64,000 nt of DNA, from the NCBI GenBank assembly GCA_002483365.1, contig DLHT01000006.1:593350-657349 (forward strand), read 5' to 3'. The DNA comes from Cellvibrio sp. UBA7661 (GTDB taxonomy: Bacteria > Pseudomonadota > Gammaproteobacteria > Pseudomonadales > Cellvibrionaceae). Shown piece after piece: positions 15,385 to 25,082 of the stretch. Every line of letters starts with the position of its first letter. Positions within the stretch are counted from its first letter, which is position 1. The position numbers and the translations under genes are program-made. The notes beneath the pieces were generated by a model that saw only the letters and a program-made list of their open reading frames with translations, was not told the DNA's origin and did not search any database.

Positions 15385-18204
15385 ATGAACACATCTATTA
15401 AGCTGATTGCGGCGGGTACGCTGCTGCTCAGCAATCTGGCCTATGCCGATTGGTTTTTTCGCGGCACTCCTAATAATTGGACAACAACGCCGATGACGGC
15501 AGTATCGTCCACAGATGTTTCCACCTGCCAAACTTTTGGTGCAGCAAGCACTAACCCGCGTTTTAAAATTGATCGCACGGGTAATTGGAGTGAGAGCTAT
15601 CCAACCGGCGATTACACCCTTGCCGCAAACCAGTCTTACCAGATTACATTTAATACCGTCAGTAAAGCGATTGCAGTGCAATCAGTTTCTAACTGCAACT
15701 CTACTGCATTCAATAAAAATTTTACTGCACTGAATTTTCGCGGCACTGCCAACAATTGGTCTACTAGTGCGATGACTCTGGTCGCTAATAATCTATGGTC
15801 AGTAGATGTGACCTTTGATGGTCAAGCCAACCAGCGTTTTAAATTTGATACCAGCAATAACTGGGCAGTGAATTACGGCGATAGCAACAGCGATGGTGTA
15901 TTAAACCAAAACGGCAGCGATATTTATTCCAATGTTGCAGGACAGTATCGCGTGCAAGTGAATGACGCGACGCTCGCCTACACACTGACACCCATTGCAG
16001 GTATTTCTAGTTCATCAAGCAGTGTTGCGCCAAGCAGTTCAGCACCCTCTTCTGTCGCAGCAGTTTCATCAAAAAGCAGTTCGTCCAGTAGTGTTTCGTC
16101 TGTCGCGAATGACAATTGGTATTTTCGCGGTACGCCGAACAATTGGGCATCAACATTGATGACACTGCAAAATGGTTTGCACTGTACGCAACAGCAATTT
16201 GGTGCGGCGAGTACCAATCCGCGTTTCAAGATCGATCACTTTGCCAATTGGACGGAAAGCTATCCGCAAACGGACTATGTGGTTGCTGCCAATACACTTT
16301 ATTCCATTTGTTTTAACGCCAGTACCAAAGCCATCACTCTGACCAATTTGAATTCCAGTGTGGCGGCAACCAGTTCGAGCGCCATCAACAGCAGCGCGGC
16401 CAGCTCCATCACTGGTATTGTGAATGGCGATTTCCGCAAAGAGACGATTTATTTTTTACTGACCGCGCGTTTTTATGATGGCGATGCCAGCAATAACTAT
16501 TACAACCGCGACCGCTACAAGGCGGGCGACCCACACTGGCGTGGTGACTTCAAAGGCTTGATCCAAAAGTTGGACTACATCAAAGACCTTGGTTTTACCG
16601 CCATTTGGGTAACACCACCTGTAGAGAACCGTTCGGGTCTGGATTATCACGGCTATCACGCCTATGACTTTTACAAAGTCGATCCGCGCCTTGAATCGCC
16701 CGGAGCGGGTTACAAAGAGTTTATCGATGCAGCTCATGCCAAAGGCCTGAAAGTAATCCAGGATGTGGTGATCAACCACTCCAGCCAATACGGTTTGCGC
16801 AACGCGGTCTGGATCGACCATCTGCCAATCAAGTACTACGTACCGGCAGGCGGGGTTCAGGGCAATATCGTAAATGGGCCTTATCTTGGCAATTTAGGCG
16901 ATTATAAAAGCACATTCCGCGACGATAACGACAATTCCGTCGCTCCCCAATGGTTTAAGGATCGCCATACCAGCGACCCCAACGGAACAGTGCCTTTGGT
17001 TGATCCTAAAACCGGCGTGACCGTGCCCAAGGCTGGATATGACGCCAACCGTTTCTTTGGTATCGATGCGGCTGGTCTGGACGCTAATTGGTATCACCTG
17101 GATGGTTTTATGTCTGGAGGTGATTGGGAGAGCCCGCTCGCGCTGCAGCGTAAACACATGGCGGGCGACACCATCGACCTGGCCACAGGCCGCCAAAACG
17201 TAAAAGACTATTTGAACGGCGCAATCCGCATGTATTTGGATATGGGCGTGGATGCCATACGCTTGGATACCGTGAAACACATTGAGCGCAACGAAATGCT
17301 GACCTATGTGAATAACTGGAAAGCGCACAAACCGGGCTTGTTTGTATTTGGTGAAAACCTGGTAAAAGGCACCGGGTTTGGCTCCGAGATATCCAACGAC
17401 AACGCCAGCGCTGTGATCCGCCCCTGGTGGTATACGCGCACCACCAGCAATCCTGCCAATCCATTAGCCGGAGGCGATTCCGGTTTCTCGGTATTGGACT
17501 TCTCGGTCTTTTCAACCTTCCGCGATAACGTCACACGCGGCAACTTTGGCGGTATTGGTGGAGTAATGGCGATGGATTGGGTCTACGGCGATGCCACCCA
17601 ACTCGTCACCTTCTTCCAGAACCACGATGTAGGGCCGGATAACGATTTTAAATATCGCTACGGCGGCGAGATCGCCAATGCGGCGATGGTGTACAACCTG
17701 CTCTGGACCAATCGCGGTATTCCTACGCTCTACTACGGTGAGGAAATTATGTTCCAGGCCGGATTACCGCAGGATATCGCCGGCAATAGCGACACTATCG
17801 ACCAGACCGGGCGCGCCTATTTCGGGCCGCATCTGGATAACCTCGCTGCCACCCAAAGCCATCCACTCTACCAACACATCAAGCGCCTGAACCAGATCCG
17901 CAGCGCGATCCCTGCCCTGCAAAAAGCACCAAGTACCCGGGTAAGTGAGTGGGGCGCAGGCATGAGTTATGTGCGCGATCTTTCTTCGGAGGGCAGCTAT
18001 GCGGTGGTGGGACTGGCATCCAGCAGTGGCCAATCGATCACTGTGAGCGGTGTGAAAAATGGAACTTACCGCGACACGGTGACGGGTAATAGCATCAATG
18101 TGACCAATGGCAGTATCAGTTTTAATGTTGCCAGCTATTCGGCGGGGATTTATGTGCTGAATGGTCCGGGCAAAATTGGCAATACCGGAACCTGGCTGCG
18201 TTAG
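15385..18204 (+). CDS. Secreted alpha-amylase, GH13, with three N-terminal FRGTxNNW modules
   Basis: 939 residues; signal peptide cleaved after LAYA. Two modules starting DWFFRGTPNNW (about 22) and LNFRGTANNW (about 116) precede a Ser-rich linker (about 208-240). A third module (NWYFRGTPNNW, about 245) and a second short linker follow. These resemble starch-binding beta-sandwich modules found on amylolytic enzymes. The GH13 barrel covers about 347-850, with DVVINH, AIRLDTVKH (nucleophile D628), FVFGENL (acid/base E657) and FFQNHD (D748), so all catalytic residues are present. A C-terminal beta domain ends the protein. It should hydrolyse starch or maltodextrin outside the cell. It is monocistronic, followed by a strong terminator. 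Confidence 0.94.
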   Translation: MNTSIKLIAAGTLLLSNLAYADWFFRGTPNNWTTTPMTAVSSTDVSTCQTFGAASTNPRFKIDRTGNWSESYPTGDYTLAANQSYQITFNTVSKAIAVQSVSNCNSTAFNKNFTALNFRGTANNWSTSAMTLVANNLWSVDVTFDGQANQRFKFDTSNNWAVNYGDSNSDGVLNQNGSDIYSNVAGQYRVQVNDATLAYTLTPIAGISSSSSSVAPSSSAPSSVAAVSSKSSSSSSVSSVANDNWYFRGTPNNWASTLMTLQNGLHCTQQQFGAASTNPRFKIDHFANWTESYPQTDYVVAANTLYSICFNASTKAITLTNLNSSVAATSSSAINSSAASSITGIVNGDFRKETIYFLLTARFYDGDASNNYYNRDRYKAGDPHWRGDFKGLIQKLDYIKDLGFTAIWVTPPVENRSGLDYHGYHAYDFYKVDPRLESPGAGYKEFIDAAHAKGLKVIQDVVINHSSQYGLRNAVWIDHLPIKYYVPAGGVQGNIVNGPYLGNLGDYKSTFRDDNDNSVAPQWFKDRHTSDPNGTVPLVDPKTGVTVPKAGYDANRFFGIDAAGLDANWYHLDGFMSGGDWESPLALQRKHMAGDTIDLATGRQNVKDYLNGAIRMYLDMGVDAIRLDTVKHIERNEMLTYVNNWKAHKPGLFVFGENLVKGTGFGSEISNDNASAVIRPWWYTRTTSNPANPLAGGDSGFSVLDFSVFSTFRDNVTRGNFGGIGGVMAMDWVYGDATQLVTFFQNHDVGPDNDFKYRYGGEIANAAMVYNLLWTNRGIPTLYYGEEIMFQAGLPQDIAGNSDTIDQTGRAYFGPHLDNLAATQSHPLYQHIKRLNQIRSAIPALQKAPSTRVSEWGAGMSYVRDLSSEGSYAVVGLASSSGQSITVSGVKNGTYRDTVTGNSINVTNGSISFNVASYSAGIYVLNGPGKIGNTGTWLR

Positions 18205-18237
18205 TGCATCAATCCAATCGCACAAACCACTTTTAAT

Positions 18238-18264
18238 AAAAAAGGGGCTTAGGGCCCCTTTTTT
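18238..18264. terminator. Rho-independent terminator after the amylase gene
   Basis: AAAAAAGGGGC pairs with GCCCCTTTTTT around a short TTAGG loop. The A and T runs on both sides let it act for the amylase and for the convergent small gene at 18288-18449. Confidence 0.92.
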
Positions 18265-18287
18265 ACTTCTGCTATTCAGATAACAGC

Positions 18288-18449
18288 TTATTTGTGCTTT
18301 TCCGCGCGGCGATCACCTTTACGGCGATCATTAGGCACATCTTGCGGAATACCTGCATGCTGCTGGCGACGATCGTGACGCTGACGTTCTTCCAACGCAT
18401 CTTCGATCTGGGTTAATAGCACTTTGGGTGTTTTTTTCTCGATTGTCAT
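18288..18449 (-). CDS. Small basic protein of 53 residues, function unknown
   Basis: An ATG at 18449 opens a 53-codon frame (MTIEKKTPKVLLTQIEDALEER... ending RRAEKHK). It is highly charged, with a predicted N-terminal helix and an Arg/His/Gln-rich middle (RQRHDRRQQHAG). The spacing of charges and the terminator directly after the stop support a real gene. I do not recognise a family. A cytosolic, possibly nucleic-acid-binding protein would fit its composition, but that is a guess. Confidence 0.6.
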   Translation of the reverse strand: MTIEKKTPKVLLTQIEDALEERQRHDRRQQHAGIPQDVPNDRRKGDRRAEKHK

Positions 18450-18650
18450 TCCACTTGTCTCGCTACACAGTTGATTCTGTTAAATCGTTTACCACGGCCT
18501 GAGTATAGACCAGCACAATTTAGCCACTCATGATTTTTAGGTCATTTTTTATTTCAAATTTTTATAATCAACACCGCTAACTATATCAAAAATCAAATTT
18601 CATCTAGGATCAACTCACTTGGTTATTTGATATTGTCCTTCTAATAAGCA

Positions 18651-18681
18651 TAAAAAAACCCGGAATTTGTTCCGGGTTTTT
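18651..18681 (-). terminator. Terminator of the dnaA-dnaN-recF-gyrB cluster
   Basis: AAAAACCCGGA (18654-18664) pairs with TCCGGGTTTTT (18671-18681). On the minus strand the T-run follows the stem, 27 bp after the gyrB stop. The 200 bp between this and the small gene at 18288-18449 are AT-rich and show no gene. Confidence 0.88.
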
Positions 18682-18708
18682 AACTTAAGTATTTGATTTA
18701 CTTAAGAA

Positions 18709-21129
18709 TTATACATCAAGGTTAGCTACCGCCAACGCATTTGTTTCGATGAAATCGCGACGAGGTTCTACCGCATCACCCATCAGGCAGGTAAAAATTT
18801 GATCAGCTGCGATCGCGTCCTGAATCGTCACCCGCAACATACGGCGGGTTTCCGGATTCATGGTGGTATCCCACAACTGTTCAGGGTTCATTTCACCCAG
18901 ACCTTTATAGCGTTGGATGTTGTAACCCTTGCGCGATTCTTTCATCAACCACTCAAGGCCTTCGGTAAAACTGGCAACCGGTTGTTTGCGTTCGCCGCGC
19001 TGGATGTAAGCACCTTCTTCAATCAGGCTTTCCAGTTTTTCACCCAGTGAAACAATAGAGGCATATTCGCCCGAAGCAAAGAAGTCGTGGTTAAACGGAT
19101 AGGGGGTGGCGATGCCGTGGGCAGTGATTTCTACTTGCGGCATAAACAGGTGGCGCTCGGTATCCTCACGCACAGTGATGATATAGCGCTGGCTACCGGC
19201 GCGAGCATCGATACTGAAATGCGCGGCCATTTGGTCACACCATTGCTGCATATGACCTTGATCAGCCAGATGCTCAGGGCGAACAGCGGGTAAGTAGATC
19301 ATCTTTTCCAGCACATCGGCGGGGTAGAGGCGCGACAGTCGATCGATAGTCGCCATCACTTTGCGGTATTCGTACACCAGCTTCTCCAAGGCTTCGCCAG
19401 CAATCGGTGGAGCGCTTGGGTTGACGTAGAGACTCGCATCTTCCAGTGCCGCTTGGGTTAGGAACTCGGTCATCGCCGATTCATCTTTCAGATATTGTTC
19501 CTGCTTACCTTTGGCAATTTTATATAACGGTGGTTGGGCGATATAGATATGGCCGCGCTCAATCAACTCACGCATTTGGCGGAAGAAGAAAGTCAGCAGC
19601 AGGGTGCGGATGTGTGAACCGTCCACGTCGGCGTCGGTCATGATAATAATGCTGTGGTAGCGCAACTTTTCCGGATTGTAATCTTCTTTACCAATACCGC
19701 AGCCCAGTGCGGTAATCAGCGTTCCTACTTCGGCTGATGAGAGCATCTTGTCGAAGCGGGCTTTCTCAACGTTGAGGATCTTACCTTTGAGCGGCAGGAT
19801 CGCCTGGGTTTTACGCGCGCGGCCCTGTTTTGCAGAACCTCCCGCAGAATCACCTTCTACCAGGTAGAGTTCTGAAAGTGCTGGATCTTTCTCTTGGCAA
19901 TCGGCCAATTTGCCGGGCAAGCCAGCAATATCCAATGCCCCTTTGCGGCGAGTCATCTCACGGGCTTTACGGGCAGCTTCACGGGCGCGGGCAGCGTCGA
20001 TCATCTTGCCCACGATCGACTTGGCTTCTTGCGGGTTTTCCAGCAAATAGTTACCGAAGTGTTCGTTCATCTCCTGCTCTACTGCCGTTTTTACCTCAGA
20101 CGATACAAGCTTGTCTTTGGTTTGGCTGGAGAATTTTGGATCAGGTACTTTTACCGAAATAATCGCAGTGAGGCCTTCACGGGCATCATCACCGGTAGTA
20201 GCAACTTTGGCGTTCTTGGCGATGCCTTCTTTCTCGATATAGGTATTCAAACCACGTGTTAATGCAGCGCGGAAACCTGCCAAGTGGGTTCCACCGTCAC
20301 GCTGCGGAATATTGTTGGTATAGCAGAACAGGTTTTCCTGAAAGGAATCGTTCCACTGCAAAGCCACCTCAACACCAATACCGTCATCACGTTTGAGCGA
20401 AACAAAGTGCACCATCTTGTTAATAGGGTTTTTGTTGGTATTCAAATGCTCAACAAAGGCGCGCAAACCACCTTCATATTGGTAAACCTCTTCCTTACCT
20501 GAACGCTCATCCTTCAATACGATGCGCACACCAGAGTTCAGGAAAGACAATTCGCGTAAGCGTTTAGCCAATAATTCAAAATGGAACTCGATATTGGTAA
20601 AGGTTTCCGTAGACGGTTTGAAGTGCACTTCTGTACCGGTAGTAATGGAATCACCAACTACAGTAAGTGGTGCATCGGGTACACCATGGCGATAAATCTG
20701 CTCATGAATCTTGCCACCACGGCGGATAGTCAGTTTCAAATACTCAGACAACGCATTAACAACTGATACACCTACACCGTGCAAGCCACCGGATACTTTA
20801 TAGGTGTTGTCATCAAACTTACCACCAGCGTGAAGCACGGTCATGATTACTTCTGCTGCCGATACACCCTCTTCATGCATCTCAGTTGGGATGCCACGGC
20901 CGTTATCGGAGACAGAAACTGTCTCATCAGGGTGGATAGTGACTCGCACTTCATCACAATGCCCAGCCAAAGCCTCGTCGATAGAGTTATCTACCACTTC
21001 AAATACCATATGATGAAGGCCTGAACCGTCGTCGGTATCGCCAATGTACATCCCTGGGCGCTTACGCACCGCATCCAAGCCCTTTAGGACTTTAATACTG
21101 GACGAGTCGTAAGTGTTCTCTTCTGACAT
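18709..21129 (-). CDS. gyrB: DNA gyrase subunit B
   Basis: ATPase and TOPRIM subunit of gyrase, which introduces negative supercoils. 806 residues from the ATG at 21129 (MSEENTYDSSSIKVLKGLDAVRKRPGMYIG). GGAG lies 8 nt upstream, and the extra N-terminal 12 codons of the open frame are not family sequence. The GHKL ATPase has DNGRGIP and GLHGVGVSVVNALS. The TOPRIM domain has LVEGDSAGGSAKQGR and MTDADVDGSHIRTLLLTFFFRQM. The C-terminus ends RRDFIETNALAVANLDV, usual for gammaproteobacterial GyrB. It is last in the cluster, 73 bp after recF. Confidence 0.98.
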   Translation of the reverse strand: MSEENTYDSSSIKVLKGLDAVRKRPGMYIGDTDDGSGLHHMVFEVVDNSIDEALAGHCDEVRVTIHPDETVSVSDNGRGIPTEMHEEGVSAAEVIMTVLHAGGKFDDNTYKVSGGLHGVGVSVVNALSEYLKLTIRRGGKIHEQIYRHGVPDAPLTVVGDSITTGTEVHFKPSTETFTNIEFHFELLAKRLRELSFLNSGVRIVLKDERSGKEEVYQYEGGLRAFVEHLNTNKNPINKMVHFVSLKRDDGIGVEVALQWNDSFQENLFCYTNNIPQRDGGTHLAGFRAALTRGLNTYIEKEGIAKNAKVATTGDDAREGLTAIISVKVPDPKFSSQTKDKLVSSEVKTAVEQEMNEHFGNYLLENPQEAKSIVGKMIDAARAREAARKAREMTRRKGALDIAGLPGKLADCQEKDPALSELYLVEGDSAGGSAKQGRARKTQAILPLKGKILNVEKARFDKMLSSAEVGTLITALGCGIGKEDYNPEKLRYHSIIIMTDADVDGSHIRTLLLTFFFRQMRELIERGHIYIAQPPLYKIAKGKQEQYLKDESAMTEFLTQAALEDASLYVNPSAPPIAGEALEKLVYEYRKVMATIDRLSRLYPADVLEKMIYLPAVRPEHLADQGHMQQWCDQMAAHFSIDARAGSQRYIITVREDTERHLFMPQVEITAHGIATPYPFNHDFFASGEYASIVSLGEKLESLIEEGAYIQRGERKQPVASFTEGLEWLMKESRKGYNIQRYKGLGEMNPEQLWDTTMNPETRRMLRVTIQDAIAADQIFTCLMGDAVEPRRDFIETNALAVANLDV

Positions 21130-21202
21130 AGCTATTCTCCGCTTTGGTTCATTAGCGATCAGCATTAGGCTGATGATGTGTTCATTAAATTCATGAGACT
21201 TA

Positions 21203-22297
21203 TCAGGTCTCAGTTACCCTACCCTGTTCCACGTGAAACATTTTAGGGTTGATATCTGTGTAATCACGCCAGCTGGATAAGAGCGTTTCCCGCTCAACAC
21301 CCGTGATAAACACTTGAGTTTTCATTTTATTTAACCAACTAACCAGTAATGACCGGTATTTTTCATCCAATTCTGCTGGTAAATCATCTACCAGATAGAT
21401 GCACTTGCGGCCGGTTAATTGATTAAACACAAACCCTTGCGCGATCTTGAGTGCGCACACAAGAAGCTTTTGCTGCCCACGGGAAAGTATCTCTGCGGCA
21501 TCTTGCCCTTTCACTGTTATTTTCAAATCTGCTCGGTGACTTCCAAGATGGGTATATCCCAACCGTTGATCTCGTTCCACACCTGCACTGAGCACGTCTG
21601 CATAAGCAGTCTCTTTATCCCAACCGCGGTAATAACTCAGTTTGATTCCATCCACTTTGACGAACTCTTGCAAAAGCCCATCAACACAAACATTGAAACT
21701 ATCAATACAAAGAGAGCGAAACTGGTGGATTGTCTCTGTGAGACTAACCAGCTCCTGATCCCATGAGGCCAATTCAAAGCTGTCTATTCTATCACGCCGC
21801 AGCAGGCTATTGCGGTGTTTGAGACAACGTTGGGTCGCCTTCCATGTAGGGAAGAAATTAGGTTCCACGTGAAACACTAACCAATCAATAAACTGTCGCC
21901 TGACTTTGGGACTGCCCTCTAATAATAAAAATGTATCAGAGTTAATAACTTGTGCCGGCAGGTAGATAGCCAAATCAGCTGCTGAAGGTACATTCACTCC
22001 ATTCGCTTTGAAGAAAGCCTCACCTTCTTGTGTACGATTAATTCCTATAGGTACTTCGGAATGGTCGTGACCAAGCACTTTTCCAAACACAGTAAAAGAG
22101 GGTTGCTGGTAGTTAATTAACGCTTTGTGTTTATGGCTTCGGAAAGACCGCCCTAGCGCGAGTAAGTTAACTGCCTCCAGAATGCTGGTTTTTCCGGAAC
22201 CATTCTCTCCGTAAAAGAGATTTACATCAGGTGATGGATTGATATCTACGTTGGATAAATTACGTAGATTCTGGATAAGAAGGCGTTTTAGGGTCAT
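21203..22297 (-). CDS. recF: DNA replication and repair protein RecF
   Basis: SMC-like ATPase that loads RecA at single-strand gaps. 364 residues, standard length. Walker A is FYGENGSGKTSILEAV (about 28-43). The signature-like LSRGQQKLLVCALKIAQG is near residue 270, and Walker B CIYLVDDLPAELDEKYR follows. The frame contains two copies of FHVE, each encoded by a parS-like sequence (21225-21240 and 21861-21876). It lies between dnaN and gyrB in the ancestral order. Confidence 0.97.
   Translation of the reverse strand: MTLKRLLIQNLRNLSNVDINPSPDVNLFYGENGSGKTSILEAVNLLALGRSFRSHKHKALINYQQPSFTVFGKVLGHDHSEVPIGINRTQEGEAFFKANGVNVPSAADLAIYLPAQVINSDTFLLLEGSPKVRRQFIDWLVFHVEPNFFPTWKATQRCLKHRNSLLRRDRIDSFELASWDQELVSLTETIHQFRSLCIDSFNVCVDGLLQEFVKVDGIKLSYYRGWDKETAYADVLSAGVERDQRLGYTHLGSHRADLKITVKGQDAAEILSRGQQKLLVCALKIAQGFVFNQLTGRKCIYLVDDLPAELDEKYRSLLVSWLNKMKTQVFITGVERETLLSSWRDYTDINPKMFHVEQGRVTET
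21225..21240. promoter_or_regulatory. parS: parS site
   Basis: TGTTCCACGTGAAACA (on the minus strand TGTTTCACGTGGAACA) matches the conserved chromosomal parS palindrome recognised by ParB. It lies in the last codons of recF (MFHVEQG). ParB and ParA are encoded 12 kb away in this window. Confidence 0.9.
21861..21876. promoter_or_regulatory. parS: Second parS-like site
   Basis: GGTTCCACGTGAAACA differs from the first site only at its outermost base. It lies inside recF, encoding VFHVEPN, 636 bp from the first site. Clustered parS sites near the origin are normal for ParB systems. Confidence 0.82.
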
Positions 22298-22343
22298 AGA
22301 ACCTGCAGGACAGGATCTGAAAAATCAGAAAACCAATGCGCCA

Positions 22344-23447
22344 TTACAGGCGCATCGGCATAACTACATAGAGGGAGTCACTGTTTTCCGGCTCTTCTAA
22401 CAATGCACTGGAGTTAGCATCAGACAAGGTAATTTTGATATTTTCGTTGCTGATAACATTGGTGACGTCTTGCAAATAACTTACGTTAAAACCGACTTCC
22501 AAGGATTCACCTGTGTAATCCACAGTAACTTGTTCTTCTGCTTCTTCTTGTTCAGGGTTATTGGCAACAATCGTCAAAGTGCCATCAGACAGAAGCAGAC
22601 GTACACCACGGTATTTTTCATTGGACAAAATCGCTGTACGGCCAAACGCTTGCTTCAATTCAAGACGGGATCCTATTACTACTTTATTACCACCGCGTGG
22701 CAATACGCGTTCATACTCAGGGAATTTACCGTCTACCAATTTTGAGGTGAAGGTATAGTCCATTGACGTGACACGGATATGATTGGCACTCAGCACGACT
22801 TCCACTTGAGCCGTGGAATCATCAAGCAAACGCGACAACTCCAATACACCCTTACGCGGCAGAATTGCCTGGACGACATCATTTGTATTCACTGCCACTG
22901 CGCGGGTACACATCGCCATACGGTGGCCATCTGTTGCGACTACACGCAGTTGATCCTGACGAACTTCCCATAACATGCCATTCAGATAATAGCGGACATC
23001 TTGCTGTGCCATTGCAAAAGCGGTGCGTTCAATAAGACGTTTAACTTCTTGCTGGGCGCAACTGAAACGAAGGTTTCCGGGGGTATCTTCTACATTGGGA
23101 AAATCCGATGCGGGCAAAGTTGAAAGCGTAAACCGACTCCGGCCTGACTTGACCATAATGCGGTTTTCTTCTAGAAAAAACTCAATATTGCTGCCATCTG
23201 GCAGGGATCTGCAGATATCTACCAGCTTACGTGCAGGAACAGTGATATCGCCGGAAACACCCGGTTGCTCCAAAGTGATACGACCGACAATCTCAACCTC
23301 AAGATCAGTACCTGTCAGTGATAACTGATCGCCATTTAATTGAATCAGCACATTGGACAACACCGGCAACGTCTGACGACGTTCCACCACACCTGCTACC
23401 AATTGTAGGGGTTTAAGCAACGCTTCGCGGGATACGGCAAATTTCAT
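22344..23447 (-). CDS. dnaN: DNA polymerase III beta sliding clamp
   Basis: Ring-forming processivity factor. 367 residues, the standard length, starting MKFAVSREALLKPLQLVAGVVERRQTLPVLSNVL and ending LYVVMPMRL, the typical clamp C-terminus that forms the peptide-binding pocket (the MPMRL ending is diagnostic). Three repeats of the clamp fold fit the length. It is 46 bp upstream of recF and 81 bp downstream of dnaA, so probably co-transcribed with them. Confidence 0.98.
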   Translation of the reverse strand: MKFAVSREALLKPLQLVAGVVERRQTLPVLSNVLIQLNGDQLSLTGTDLEVEIVGRITLEQPGVSGDITVPARKLVDICRSLPDGSNIEFFLEENRIMVKSGRSRFTLSTLPASDFPNVEDTPGNLRFSCAQQEVKRLIERTAFAMAQQDVRYYLNGMLWEVRQDQLRVVATDGHRMAMCTRAVAVNTNDVVQAILPRKGVLELSRLLDDSTAQVEVVLSANHIRVTSMDYTFTSKLVDGKFPEYERVLPRGGNKVVIGSRLELKQAFGRTAILSNEKYRGVRLLLSDGTLTIVANNPEQEEAEEQVTVDYTGESLEVGFNVSYLQDVTNVISNENIKITLSDANSSALLEEPENSDSLYVVMPMRL

Positions 23448-23528
23448 GTGATGGTCTCTTAGGTAATCTTCCGGGACTTATTGAGTTTTTATCGCAAATC
23501 GATGATGCACAAAACAACAGCGTTTATA

Positions 23529-25082
23529 TCAAGTTGTCAGCGAGCGCAGCAAGTTTTTCATGTCCTCGCGGATATCCGCTGTTTCTTCTTGTAATTCCTT
23601 GATTTTGCGGCACGCATGTAACACGGTTGTATGGTCGCGTCCGCCAAATGCTTCGCCAATCTCTGGCAAACTGTGGTTGGTCAATTCTTTAGCCAAAGCC
23701 ATTGCAACCTGACGCGGGCGCGCCACTGAGCGGCTGCGTCGCTTGGAGATCATGTCATTCATTTTGATTTTGTAATATTCACATACTACGCGCTGGATAT
23801 TATCAATACCTACCTGTTTATCCTGTAGCGCCAGCAAATCTTTCAACGCCTCACGCACCAGTTCAACATCAATTGGCCTACCAGTGAAATTGGCACTGGC
23901 GATCACACGTTTGAGCGCACCTTCAAGATCACGCACATTGGCGCGGATGCGCTGGGCAATAAAAAATGCCGCTTCATGTGGCAACTCAATATTGACCTGC
24001 TCAGCCTTCTTCATCAGGATCGCCACGCGTGTTTCCAACTCTGGCGGCTCAACAGCGACCGTTAAGCCCCAACCAAAACGGGACTTCAATCGCTCTTCCA
24101 ATCCATTGATTTCTTTCGGGAAGCGATCACAGGTCAGAATAATCTGGCGGCCACCTTCAAGCAGTGAGTTGAAGGTGTGGAAAAACTCTTCTTGCGATCG
24201 CTCTTTGCCTGCAAAGAATTGGATATCGTCAATCAATAATGCATCCATTGAACGGTAATAACGTTTGAAATCGTTAATCGCATTCAATTGCAATGCTTTT
24301 ACCATATCCGCCACAAAACGCTCGGAATGCAAATACACGACTTTGGCATTCAGATTGCGCGCAACCATCGCGTTGCCGACGGCTTGCATCAAGTGTGTTT
24401 TCCCAAGCCCTACACCACCGTAGATAAAAAGAGGGTTGTAAGCTCCACCCGGGTTTTCAGCTACTTGACGCGCTGCCGCCAAACCTAACTGGTTTGATTT
24501 ACCTTCAACAAAAGTAGCGAAAGTCGATGACACATTTAAATAGTTACTGTGTTTAAGGCCACCTTCTACTTCCACTTCCGGCGTTGGGCGCGTATAGGCA
24601 TCTGTATTTTCTTGGGCAATATCACGTGAAGTAAGGTCATAATCGGTAACTTTACCTGCATATACAGGCATTATTAACGAAGTTTTCTGATTGGTATCTT
24701 GCGCAGAAAGGTTTTCATCGGGCGAATTAAACGCTGGTAAATCAATTGCAAATGAATCTCTGGGTAGCTGCTCTTTTGTAGCCGGCGGCACAACTACCGG
24801 TCTGCGTTGATTCACCTGAAATCCAGTTACAGGTTTAGGTGCCACGCCTACAGCCACTTGTAAATTATTATCCTGATGATAATGACTAGCCAATTCACGG
24901 ATACGGTTAAGGAATTTTTCCGATACCCAATCACAAATAAATCGATTAGGCGCCAATAACCGCAATTCTTGCGGGGCAGCAGATTCATCAATTTGCAATG
25001 GCCGAATCCAGGTATTGAATTGCTGTGAAGGCAACTCATCCTGCAAACTGGCGGCACATAATTTCCAAATTGACTGCAACAA
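23529..25082 (-). CDS. dnaA: Chromosomal replication initiator DnaA, TTG start
   Basis: Binds DnaA boxes and opens the origin. Aligning the N-terminus (SIWKLCAASLQDELPSQQFNTWIRPLQ) with other DnaA proteins puts the start at one of two adjacent TTG codons at 25082 and 25079, with GGGAG about 8 nt upstream. No ATG is available. About 517 residues. The AAA+ domain has GGVGLGKTHLMQAVG (about 219-233), Walker B LLIDDIQFF, and the sensor region. Domain IV carries the signature-type SRSVARPRQVAMALAKELTNHSLPEIGEAFGGRDHTTVLHA region. The linker (residues about 90-180) is long and low-complexity. It is divergent from rpmH. Confidence 0.96.
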   Translation of the reverse strand: MLQSIWKLCAASLQDELPSQQFNTWIRPLQIDESAAPQELRLLAPNRFICDWVSEKFLNRIRELASHYHQDNNLQVAVGVAPKPVTGFQVNQRRPVVVPPATKEQLPRDSFAIDLPAFNSPDENLSAQDTNQKTSLIMPVYAGKVTDYDLTSRDIAQENTDAYTRPTPEVEVEGGLKHSNYLNVSSTFATFVEGKSNQLGLAAARQVAENPGGAYNPLFIYGGVGLGKTHLMQAVGNAMVARNLNAKVVYLHSERFVADMVKALQLNAINDFKRYYRSMDALLIDDIQFFAGKERSQEEFFHTFNSLLEGGRQIILTCDRFPKEINGLEERLKSRFGWGLTVAVEPPELETRVAILMKKAEQVNIELPHEAAFFIAQRIRANVRDLEGALKRVIASANFTGRPIDVELVREALKDLLALQDKQVGIDNIQRVVCEYYKIKMNDMISKRRSRSVARPRQVAMALAKELTNHSLPEIGEAFGGRDHTTVLHACRKIKELQEETADIREDMKNLLRSLTT

